A stretch of 64,000 bases of DNA from a virus. This document shows positions 36,701 to 43,858 of this stretch, piece after piece (the first letter of the stretch is position 1; every line of letters starts with the position of its first letter). A model generated the notes under the pieces. The model was not told the DNA's origin. It saw only the letters and a program-made list of their open reading frames with translations, and did no database searches. The position numbers and the translations under genes are program-made. The stretch spans positions 1 to 64,000 of IMG/VR virus record IMGVR_UViG_3300018424_005577. One strand, given 5' to 3'.

Positions 36701-39700
36701 GCCAGCCACTTCTACAACTTGACCTATTAAAGGAATAACGTTTGCTTCTGGTACAAATAGTATCACATCTATTTTTTCTTGAATAGTATGATCGCCTGAA
36801 ATAAAAGAGCTATCTAATCCAGGAATATCTCCCTGGAACGGCTCTACTGCTTCTAATTCATCTTGTATCTGATCCTGATATGCATAACTTAAAGTATTCC
36901 ATTTTAGTTTTAATGTATCTCCGATACCTGAACCTTGATACATATCTAACGGAGCTCTTACAATTATATGATCAACTTCTGTGCCAGTAAATGGATAGTT
37001 ACCTGTCATTAACGTAGGTGTATTTTCGCTGTCTGAAGCAGTAAGGTTTAGTTCTGTTCTAATACGTGCAATAGATTCAAAACTTCCAAATACAATATTG
37101 TCAACTGCACCTAAAATGTCTGTAGTAGCTTGCCATAAACTGTCTTGGTACCTTACAATGTCTCTATCTGAGTAATTAGAAGACTCAACAAAATTATCTT
37201 TAAACAATGTTGTTACATTAGACGCATCAGGGGAACCAATTACTAAGTATCTGCCGTCTGTAGATACCGCAAGTGCGGCACCAAATCGTTGGCCATTATC
37301 TGCTACACTATTATCAGCATCTAAAATCTGTGATACTTTCCAAGTACCTACAGAACCTGCTCTAGTATAAACAAATACTTTACCGTTGTTTGAATCAGGT
37401 GCTCCGATTACAAGTACAGTGTTAGCTTTATTGACTGCTAGTGCTACTCCAAAGTTGGCGTCTTCACCTGCTGTTTCATTTACTAATATTTGTTTTTCTT
37501 GGAATGCATCTGTTCTATCTAAAACCAGCCATTCTTCTTTAGCATCTTTATCTATCCAAAGTCTATTAATTGTTTCTTTATTTTGTTGTAATAATTTATT
37601 TGCTGTATCTATATCGTCTACCCTAGAATCAACAAATTTAATAATTCTACCATTAAGATTTTCAGTTTCTGTTGCTGATGCAAGACCTGTATCATCAAGT
37701 ACTTCAATAGCTGTTCCCGATACAGAGCTAACTTTGTAAAAACTTGCAATTCCGTCTATGTTATAAACGCCTATAATATCATCTTTGGATATATCATCTA
37801 TTCTTGTAGTATCTAGTATTAGTTTGCCACTCGATCCCAATTGTTCTATACTAGTAATATTATAATCTGTACGTAGAGCAGTATAAACATTCCAGATTAA
37901 ATTATCATTGCCTATCCAGAATTTGTCACCTTCTCTAATATTTGCAAATGTTAAAGATAACAAACTATTATACTGATTTAGAACAAATTCTACATCTTCT
38001 GAATTTACATAACCAGAATTTTTTGTGTATGTTTTAGTAACATACTTTTCAGGAAATGGTGCATGATTATAATTTTGCGGACGCAAATATGTTTCAAATG
38101 GCTGTATTCTGTAAACTAAATCAGTTTCTAATCCAGTGATTCTATCTACTAGTTCAAAACTTTGCGGACTTAGGCGCATTTTACTTTCGTCTAATTTATA
38201 CTCAACTTCTTCAAATCCGTCGGCTGCGCCATACTGGCCGCATTTGATTGCCCATTCTTCATAAAATTCTAAACTATCTTTGTCTGCACTGCTTAATACA
38301 TTAAACAATTTATCTAAGGCATTCTGTGTGCCTTTATCTTGTATCATTCCCTGATAAAACTTATACTGACTTACATCATCATTAATAATATTTGCTAGGT
38401 AGTCTCTATTTTGATATCCTATCAAATGCTGTGCAAATTTTTGCTGTTCTATATCAAAATTATCTGTGTCTAAATCATAAAAATCTGCAAATTGATTAAC
38501 CTTGTATTCAAAGTTTGGAATAAGTTTCATCTCTGGGTCTTCTGACAGACGTACCCATTGATTAGCATCAAATACATTATTACCCGGAACCTTATTTCTT
38601 GCAGTGTAGAAAAACTCTTTATACTTAACAAGGTCACCTATAGCATAATCTTTCCATTGTTCCCATTCGGTAACTCTTGCATTATCAAAAATAAAACCTG
38701 GAACATTTAAACTACCGTCCCAGTCTGTAGTTCTATAACCTAGTACTTTAATTCTTTCTTGTCTATAGCCTGGTTCTTGATCATAAATTATATCTCCAAA
38801 CACTGTTTTGTTGTCTATTAAAACTACATGTTCTTTTTGAACAAGAGATAATCTAATTCCAAATATACCATCAGCAGTAGCCTTAGGCTTAATTACAAAT
38901 TCGTTTGGATTCTCTCTCGTTAGTCTAGCATTCTGCGGTTCTAACTTTTTGCCATCAGCTTTAAATAAACTGTATCCATAAAAAGTATCGTAAATATCAT
39001 CTACTATAGAATACTCTGAATTAAATTTAATTTGAAATGCGCCCGGGCTTAGGGTAATAACACTGCCTGCTCCCCAATTTTGTGTTGTCCAGAACATAAA
39101 TTCTTTGGAGCTAGTTTGCCAGTCTGCAATAAAACCATTTTCTTCGTCAAAATAATCAAAAACAAAGCCCTGACTTTCTAAATATTTTCCGTATCCTAAC
39201 AAAAAGTCAACAACCTGTTGTATAGTTGTGTAAACTGTTCCGTAAGAAACTTTTTCAGGAATTGTTGAGAATGTTCTCCTAAATACTGCTTGACGACCAC
39301 CTACAACTGGTAGTTCTGGAATTTTTGCAAATTTTGTACTATCAAATTCAGTTGTGCTAGTATGTGTTGTTGTTACACGATAATAATTATTTTCAAATTC
39401 TACAATAGATCCTGCACTATATAATTTATTAGAATCCCATAATATAAATGTTTGACTTACGCCGCCCACATTAATAACAGGATCACTTTCTATTTCAAAC
39501 GGTCTATAATATGTAAAATAAGGTTGTTGTACATTGTAGCCTTTTACAACAAAACCGTAACTTTGTTTTTCTATGATTACACCGCTATAGGTTATATTTT
39601 TTATAGGACTACTTGTGTTTAAAAATATTTTGTAATTTTCTTCAGGTACAAAAACATTTCCTTCGTTTAAAGGAGTTCTACTATCTAGCAATAATTTAAA

Positions 39701-42700
39701 TTTGTCTTTAGAAGTATATCCTCCTAATTTAAATCCTATAAAGTTTGAAATATTTTTTAAATTATTTTTATACGAATCATATGTTACAGTAACATCAGAA
39801 GATAGATAATCAAAAACATAATTAACAAATCCACTTGTATAAACTCGTTGTGTATCCTTTATAGTATTTGGAAAAACAATATTAGATAGTTTTAATTGAA
39901 CATTAGGATTATCATAGATAATGTCATCTACTAATCCTCTTTTTTGACGAAGTCTGTCCCATGCTACACTCATTGACCTATTAGGCTGGTTAACAAATAT
40001 AGACGCAACTAAAGCAAATGGATATTCTGAGCTATTTCTCCATGTAGTCTCTACAGGACTATGGTCGCCATATACAAAGTTAAAATCAAGGTCAGTTGTA
40101 ATAAACTCTTTGACATAACCGCTGTATACAGGACTTACCAACTCGCCATTTTCGTCTACAGGCAAATGATCTAATAAATCCGGACGTTTGTATTTTTCAT
40201 TAACTGTATACGAACCTTGTGCGTTTCTAACTATACCGTTTTGAATATCTTCCCATAACAGGAAATTATTACTTGTATAAGGTGCTTCTCCGTACTGTTC
40301 GTCCCACCAAGTAGGTTTGATAGTAAAGCCTTGCATTTCCCAAGGATGAGTATGCGGACGGTCTGTATCATAGGCCCATTTATAAATTCCGCGCCACCAA
40401 CCGCTAATTGCATTACCGCTTGGATCTAACATTCCTTTATGGTTAAATGTAAAAGAGTTTTCCCTAATATAGTTTATATTGTCTGTGTAATCGTTATCTA
40501 CAAGTTGCAACCATTGAACAAAATCACTTAACATTGTGTCATCTAACTGCTTTTTAGTAACACCTGTATTTCTATATTCGCTAGGCACATAGTCGCTAAT
40601 ATCAAACAGATCCTTGTCATATTCAACTTTAAGGTTATTGTAAATTCTTCTTTCGAACTCAAGAATTAACTCATCTCTAAAATCGCCATAAGTTTTTATA
40701 ATACTTCCGTCATGGCCTTGAATTACTTCAGTAGGTTCTAAATATCTATCGTCAATAAATTTAGTAGGAATATACTTAGGATATAACCCTAATTTTGTTG
40801 GAGTAGCAGGACAGAAAGATCCGTTAGTTGATTCATATTCATAAATTTCTATGACATCGCCGATTTGCTTTATAGTTGTAATAATAGCAAAACCTTCGCT
40901 GTTAAAAGTATAATCAACGCCGTGTACTAATTGAATGCCGTTTTGATATATCTGCACAGCTTTATCGCTTGCATTTTCTAAACTAAATGGATAAGTCAAT
41001 GCAAAAAATTGGAGATCGATGTCATTTATTTCAAATACATTACGAGTCGATGCTCCTGTAGGAATCATGTCTGTAAAATAAAACGGCATTGTATTTGTTT
41101 TATCTTTAAGCATTTCACGTAAGATTAAATCTACGTGTGTTTTAACTGGTCCGTCAAAACCTAGTTCTTCGGCTTTTTTTATAAATGTTCTTTTATATTT
41201 TCCGTATTCTCTTCGAGCATATTTTATAGCCTTTACTAAATTAGATTCTTTGTCTAGTAAATGATATAATGCTAAGTTCATTGGTGCAGAATGTTTTACA
41301 ATTCTTTTACCATATTTTGTAATATCTGTAATATCACGTAAATTACTTACTCCGGGAAATAAACCATCAAAATTATCTGCTTCTTCTACGATAGACCTTA
41401 CATGGTCATTAACTTCGCCTAGTGTAAATTCAGTTATGTTTTCGTTTAAAGGATTTCTTTCAAAATTATTTGCTATTTCGTAGTAACCGTTTTCATTTTT
41501 TACAGCAGAACTACGTGTTTTTATTTTAATAACATCGCCATAATTAGGTGCTACTGTAAAATTAATTACAGATTGATTTTCGTTATTTGTTGTAAGAGTA
41601 TAATCTATATTAGGTTGTTGAATTTGATTATTAACAAAAACTCTAATCCATAAATCTTCTAATAATGCACTTTCATCATATACATCAATAGGATATGATA
41701 TTCTTGTATTATCTACATCATACTGTCTAATAACATTTTGACTACTTAAAGTGTCTGCTTTTTTCCAACCGTTTACATACTCAAAGTCAGAAAGCCCGTT
41801 ATACTTTCTTAAATAACCTATACCGGACAACGTTGTACTATAAGATTCATCGACATATGCAATGCCATCTGAAAGTAAGTCAAAGTTAAAAACTAAATCA
41901 CCTACGTTCTGTATGCTTCTATAAGATAAAGGAAATCCTAATTCTGTATCATTTGTGCCGCTGCCAACTTTATATGAAAAAAGTTTTGTTCCGGTAAAGT
42001 CTTGCGATTCGTAATAATTAGTATCTCCTAAACTGTTACCATTTACATCATAAATGTCAAATAAAGGCGACTGGTTAATTGTTGTTTTGTCTTGAGCTAG
42101 TTGCCAACGTGTTCCGTTGTAAAACAACATTTTACCTTTGTAAACTTCTCCATTTTTACAAAGAACAACTTCATTTTCGATTGGAGCAGAATCTTCAACT
42201 TCTAAAAGCGCAATTTGTCTAGAATTTCCAAACAATATAAAACTTACTTCGTAAATTCTACCATTTACCCTTTCATCAGTATCTGCGGTAAACATAACTC
42301 GCATACCGTTGGCTAAATCTACTCCGTCAACATTGTAACCTTCAGATCCTTCTATAGTACTAAAAACATCAATTGTAAAATCATCAACTAAGTCGATGTT
42401 ACTTTTAACTTGTGTTCCAAAATTAAATAATTTTAAATTAGATTCAAACTCTATAATTGGTCTTACTGCTCTTTTTGTTTGATCTATATTAGCAGGTATA
42501 CCATTTATACTTGCAGATTTTTCAATAATGCTTTTATGGAACCATCTATTATATTTTGACCAAAGGTTACCATCTTTACTACCGCGGTTAATTGTAATAT
42601 AATCTTTGTTGACAGGATAACCAATTGCTTCAGAATATGGCAAGTTGTCAAATCCGTCATTGTCAAAACTTACTTCAAGGTCAGTAGTAAAAGAACTAGG

Positions 42701-43858
42701 TACATTTAATTCTACTTCAGAAATAAGAACAATTTTGTCACCTACACCTTCTACATACCAATTTCCTGTATTATATTTTTCAGGTATTACAGTTCCTTGG
42801 AAAGAAAGTTTCATACCATTTGATATTTCTATACCACTATTAGTAGTATATGTCTTCTTTCCTAATATTTCTGTACCTACATCTAATGAAGATGCTTCGT
42901 CAATATCGTAAATTCTTATTAAATTTCCTGCATTTACATCAGTGTCTGCAACATAGTAAATTTCATTAGGAGTGCCGTTGTCGGGAGTAAACTCGATTAC
43001 TCCTTTTTCTACTCCATTATCACTAACTTCCCTAGTTAAATTAAATGTAGTATCTATTTCCCACTTACTTGCATCATCGGTAAACTCTTTAGATGCTCTA
43101 AAGTCTTGTAACGATTTATAAATTGTATTTTGATAAAAAACTCTTTCGCCAATAGAATACAAAGTTTCTGGCACCCAAGCTGGAGCATTTTCTCTTTTTG
43201 ATCTTAGTGAAAACGGCAATCCTGGTGTGTCTATTTCAAATCTATAAGTAACACCTCTGTACAAAGTTAGTTGAGGATTTTGTGTAATACCGTCAGGAGA
43301 TAAAATATATGCAAAATTATCTGTGTTGTCTATAGATCTTACAGTGTATGTGCTTACAACTAGATCGCTTACACCAGATACTGTGATTGCTTGAGGACCG
43401 TCTGGCAGCCAATAATATTCACGAAAGTTTACAAATTTATCCCAATTGATATGAGGATTCCATGCATAGTATTCTTGTCTATTTAAAATGCTATGGTCAT
43501 CTACTGTGCCGTCTAAGTTTTTAATTTGATTAATGTAATCATTATAGTCTCTATAAAAATTAACATTACCTAAATCGTCTTTAATTACTGCCGCTGGCTC
43601 AAGTTGATAATTTTCTCTTTGTTGATTTACATCGCCGATATAAAAATCATCTATAGCATGACCCGGAGAACTTTTTCTTCCGACATAGCCATTTAGTTTT
43701 TCTGCAACACCGGGTTGTATAAGTTGATCAAGTGTGCTAGATAAAAACTTGTTGTTAACTTCAGACCTAAAGTAACGGGGCAGATGCTGAGAACTTTTTC
43801 TGCGTTGTTTTCCATCGCCTGGCAACGGAAGCTCATTTTGATCTTTATTATAAGCCAT
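27752..43858 (-). CDS. Giant baseplate/tail-associated structural protein (5,368 aa)
   Basis: A single uninterrupted frame of 16.1 kb, about 600 kDa. It directly follows gp6 (TAATG overlap), the place of T4 gp7, so it is probably attached to the baseplate wedge. Visible modules: a unique N-terminus (to about 220); W-x-x-x-x-Y-x-x-G-D-x-V-x-Y-x-x-x-x-Y units like chitin-binding type 3 domains near residues 226, 1476, 1733, 2230, 2581 and 2961; FG-GAP-like beta-propeller blades (VLVIGAPDSNNG, IIAVGAPFNDD) near 2130-2190 and 3086-3220; GxGYxxxPxVxxxG repeats near 3655 and 4020; GDGxTxxF beta-sandwich units near 4420-4720; and an IPT/TIG-like domain near 5085-5165. Carbohydrate-contacting and adhesive roles are inferred from these modules. 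No protease or lysin motif is seen. Confidence 0.8.
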   Translation of the reverse strand: MAYNKDQNELPLPGDGKQRRKSSQHLPRYFRSEVNNKFLSSTLDQLIQPGVAEKLNGYVGRKSSPGHAIDDFYIGDVNQQRENYQLEPAAVIKDDLGNVNFYRDYNDYINQIKNLDGTVDDHSILNRQEYYAWNPHINWDKFVNFREYYWLPDGPQAITVSGVSDLVVSTYTVRSIDNTDNFAYILSPDGITQNPQLTLYRGVTYRFEIDTPGLPFSLRSKRENAPAWVPETLYSIGERVFYQNTIYKSLQDFRASKEFTDDASKWEIDTTFNLTREVSDNGVEKGVIEFTPDNGTPNEIYYVADTDVNAGNLIRIYDIDEASSLDVGTEILGKKTYTTNSGIEISNGMKLSFQGTVIPEKYNTGNWYVEGVGDKIVLISEVELNVPSSFTTDLEVSFDNDGFDNLPYSEAIGYPVNKDYITINRGSKDGNLWSKYNRWFHKSIIEKSASINGIPANIDQTKRAVRPIIEFESNLKLFNFGTQVKSNIDLVDDFTIDVFSTIEGSEGYNVDGVDLANGMRVMFTADTDERVNGRIYEVSFILFGNSRQIALLEVEDSAPIENEVVLCKNGEVYKGKMLFYNGTRWQLAQDKTTINQSPLFDIYDVNGNSLGDTNYYESQDFTGTKLFSYKVGSGTNDTELGFPLSYRSIQNVGDLVFNFDLLSDGIAYVDESYSTTLSGIGYLRKYNGLSDFEYVNGWKKADTLSSQNVIRQYDVDNTRISYPIDVYDESALLEDLWIRVFVNNQIQQPNIDYTLTTNNENQSVINFTVAPNYGDVIKIKTRSSAVKNENGYYEIANNFERNPLNENITEFTLGEVNDHVRSIVEEADNFDGLFPGVSNLRDITDITKYGKRIVKHSAPMNLALYHLLDKESNLVKAIKYARREYGKYKRTFIKKAEELGFDGPVKTHVDLILREMLKDKTNTMPFYFTDMIPTGASTRNVFEINDIDLQFFALTYPFSLENASDKAVQIYQNGIQLVHGVDYTFNSEGFAIITTIKQIGDVIEIYEYESTNGSFCPATPTKLGLYPKYIPTKFIDDRYLEPTEVIQGHDGSIIKTYGDFRDELILEFERRIYNNLKVEYDKDLFDISDYVPSEYRNTGVTKKQLDDTMLSDFVQWLQLVDNDYTDNINYIRENSFTFNHKGMLDPSGNAISGWWRGIYKWAYDTDRPHTHPWEMQGFTIKPTWWDEQYGEAPYTSNNFLLWEDIQNGIVRNAQGSYTVNEKYKRPDLLDHLPVDENGELVSPVYSGYVKEFITTDLDFNFVYGDHSPVETTWRNSSEYPFALVASIFVNQPNRSMSVAWDRLRQKRGLVDDIIYDNPNVQLKLSNIVFPNTIKDTQRVYTSGFVNYVFDYLSSDVTVTYDSYKNNLKNISNFIGFKLGGYTSKDKFKLLLDSRTPLNEGNVFVPEENYKIFLNTSSPIKNITYSGVIIEKQSYGFVVKGYNVQQPYFTYYRPFEIESDPVINVGGVSQTFILWDSNKLYSAGSIVEFENNYYRVTTTHTSTTEFDSTKFAKIPELPVVGGRQAVFRRTFSTIPEKVSYGTVYTTIQQVVDFLLGYGKYLESQGFVFDYFDEENGFIADWQTSSKEFMFWTTQNWGAGSVITLSPGAFQIKFNSEYSIVDDIYDTFYGYSLFKADGKKLEPQNARLTRENPNEFVIKPKATADGIFGIRLSLVQKEHVVLIDNKTVFGDIIYDQEPGYRQERIKVLGYRTTDWDGSLNVPGFIFDNARVTEWEQWKDYAIGDLVKYKEFFYTARNKVPGNNVFDANQWVRLSEDPEMKLIPNFEYKVNQFADFYDLDTDNFDIEQQKFAQHLIGYQNRDYLANIINDDVSQYKFYQGMIQDKGTQNALDKLFNVLSSADKDSLEFYEEWAIKCGQYGAADGFEEVEYKLDESKMRLSPQSFELVDRITGLETDLVYRIQPFETYLRPQNYNHAPFPEKYVTKTYTKNSGYVNSEDVEFVLNQYNSLLSLTFANIREGDKFWIGNDNLIWNVYTALRTDYNITSIEQLGSSGKLILDTTRIDDISKDDIIGVYNIDGIASFYKVSSVSGTAIEVLDDTGLASATETENLNGRIIKFVDSRVDDIDTANKLLQQNKETINRLWIDKDAKEEWLVLDRTDAFQEKQILVNETAGEDANFGVALAVNKANTVLVIGAPDSNNGKVFVYTRAGSVGTWKVSQILDADNSVADNGQRFGAALAVSTDGRYLVIGSPDASNVTTLFKDNFVESSNYSDRDIVRYQDSLWQATTDILGAVDNIVFGSFESIARIRTELNLTASDSENTPTLMTGNYPFTGTEVDHIIVRAPLDMYQGSGIGDTLKLKWNTLSYAYQDQIQDELEAVEPFQGDIPGLDSSFISGDHTIQEKIDVILFVPEANVIPLIGQVVEVAGGFGTVSYTFNPSTEQDATANTTIYLKDVNGSFGTAGSLTTTIGEFVGEYETVAPIDEVIGYDEYWGGYWKINLPANVNVDQINSDTGRGLVYFDIVPNGEADPNRFYYNILDYRADEVLANNPFYSDDDIYTRIANLSYYGAPGPLNVTDDFASNIFVVKAPDELTNNLNVVAPGDDDNDTIDLFYNSLPQFEDGVWQPLTNYVSGTVLKYATSAYDTIYWRVKTAHTSPEEFLDNNDQFNSLFYEPLDGLIFKDPSDIGLAIETLNKTHKVYDIYDGFIDVELTIPNPLDQNLFKEPKVGLTIRDTVNGGTAEIAFYQKFNGQDTRLYLKNVSGTWAAGQKYGDNRSVEYLSSTDPADAGTEYDLPPKNDGSPGSAEFGQIRTRSFSLPQAGIGKLIAIDAGFPLPVTEQQVLVNVTGQNVSDGAQGPEYWFSREGDVFGIPRTANAPAENNNDWTEVFNLPVVAGGTSSGLEKEGMYTVFERRGTGLYNKLGAFAIPDRSNYNKLGHQLKMSKSGDLYKLFVKSLGSYPQNDKPNNLVYDDSKGRIYIINNGVNDDYSFGWEFSRDKQYRGQYQNTRTYFENDIVYYDGNLYESVTNMAPGLFDISNWTLLETNKDYLGYIPNDTGLLIGDDISTVLDQDLLAEFAESFDVSENGEVLVVSVKYEDSKDNSLVVYRNDGGSFVRYQKIPAPSKTTEYGSTISISADGRIIAVGAPFNDDKGVDFGKVYIYKQVNGIFELSQELYSPAEDKAELFGYKVDFDGNNLVVGCRNGDSFVQDTFDSNTTTFDNDLTKIRSYDNNSGVIRVYERIDDSLIYGQMIDFDDSSTILFGSNIKVSNNHIYAGMPLVEYSANTAGTVVDFYKQKDIWSVLRQSKPTVDVNKIKRVMLYNTSDNEIIQYLDYVDVLQGKIPGPAEQELSYKTYYDPATYTVGTGVNVDTTNSWGEIQVGKLWWDLTTAKFINPYQSDVIFSANNWNKKYSNTNSINVYEWVKSTVLPEEWDKQAGTERGASKGISGKSKYGNNAYVTKQVYDKASKTFTTYYYFWVGQKTTVPNIEDRTLSANSIAQLIEDPAGQGYRFVSFISPTQFALFNCESLIRGNEVAISVQYWTIEDQDINIHNQYQIISDGLETSKPNRDIEQKWFDSLIGWDLADRPVPAPELSIKERYGILNRPRQTWFVNRVEALKEVVNRINSVLLDNLIVDDKNLNRLTEKEAEPSVASRLFDTTVDTVTELQFVGVSKANQASLTPVVENGEIVRVEINQPGRGYLQAPTVEVFGTGQNAVIETVIDSNGKITDTNIINAGENYNSSNTSISVRRFTVLVKSDSTVNGRWALYERDTTTDEWIRVASQSYDVNQYWQYVDWYEDGYSQFTEINQSIDFAYELQGLDNEIGDIVKIQSVGTGGWLLLEKIDNQTGVDYTINYQTVGRQNGTIQLSDTLYDVSKNLVGYDTTTFDTLTFDGQPSVELRIVLEAIRDDIFVDDLALEYNKLFFSSLRYVFAEQNYVDWAFKTSFIKAQHNVGELDQKINFQNDNLPSYEKYIKEVKPYKTKIREYLSSYEKIDNSQSMTTDFDLPPLYIEGTDNIITRTVKVIDDNLVSQEGPITTYPDKHWADNAGYSIKEIAVADPGSGYVTTPVVTVTGGGGTGAIAKASLGRGGTITSIQIVTEGSGYLSMPTVSIDGTIADGGRSAKAVAILGGSPVRSMNTVVKFDRVSGEFEFINLSTTENFVATGSKVFFNLLWPMDLRTTKVTVSIDNTEVLAGNYAYKNILDTSKGYDRYYGQIEFIDPPADEAQIKIEYHKDISLLNAQDRINIAYEPTVDQFGKTLGQLMTGVDYGGVEVKSFDFGGISGWDSAPWMSRGWDLYDTTFEDEIIYRKLVEITFPEDINLRSARITQDNTNAQGSASVTGSANVLNVSAQFDQEFDTQSEIRYDDSTLLSTQIVNSTDTNINIDTGINANAIPSSIVNYLELAKPLEDGVTYNIYFKATGSDIAVRLDDPDYEGAPLLNKPDVVMASIVGDGVTTRINLDNINITFGQSDVFYVRKITSDGAFKPDNDSYDALIQGGDLSYQSATGLNSADINIDGDGFVTVTTSQGPEEVVPGQVVDTLDITVFEKSTGGASQIVSRNYRGDGQTVRFNIGDSPVTRDNLFVKIDNIIQEKNTYYIDFNTKDIVFNTAPADNATIFVASIGLSSISIIDIDDFVGDGETVEFLTNSRFEENSEAFVTINGKVVNVQLFKSDDTYELPGNYVIKFAEAPFDTAVIKLLIASKGLINVEYSQVTIDTIVADGSTLQYDLGKAPFTQNPSRAFMLVKVNDRFLNPGYTEQFEVTSNRNYTFDLTQVPVGAVNAYEIELYLNGRQLEYLQEWTYQGAGAFDDTKPEDEQAGSTITLERGVGDPGDKLQAYIITDAEFKLGYYESDNDFIKTPGTIHFNEPFNEDDIITVYQFSNHDSQGIETQKFVVSEKTKLTEGTTAYYEYRRLSRGIIELTTPAEDAQYVWVSVNGNLLTPSIDYSVTLDNRYIKLQQIPQENDVIVVQHFANAKITERFGWRQFKDMLNRTHYKRLETSYELAEDLAWTDKTIKLKDATNIPVPVFNSEYPGVIFIEGERIEYFQVDGNELLQIRRGTLGTGVKDLYLAGTKIIEQGADTNLPYKDETEVVTVEAGGYDIASTIYEDSPGVTVERFYFTSNNNSAFPLGGDPIPSIGYPGQSCVVYGTGFETNVKAIVGETECETTYVNDTELYFKTPALPVGAYDLVIVNPATNVPIDRAQTSVVVPKAIPYLQILLPFAPTPNPASEDQWSELEQTGWYKELVSIPVSQGIPGRGYIIDSKGTTDFTQIGAPNNLSGTEFIIPRDVDTTLLTGTGRLLDFASIPYEYWEAQDIEVFAGGRRLRKTPIAVYDYTAQDSPEGDKNVEAEFAVNKAIGAYVRLTYPPENGTNVTIVRKIGTVWSNPGHRLVDANSDVANFLLSSTTDVPR

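Noticed and set aside
27752-43858. Several fused genes or frameshifts in the giant frame
   Set aside because: The frame is continuous from ATG 43858 to the stop at 27752 with consistent beta-rich, fibre-like composition throughout; no internal start has a convincing ribosome-binding site that I noticed.
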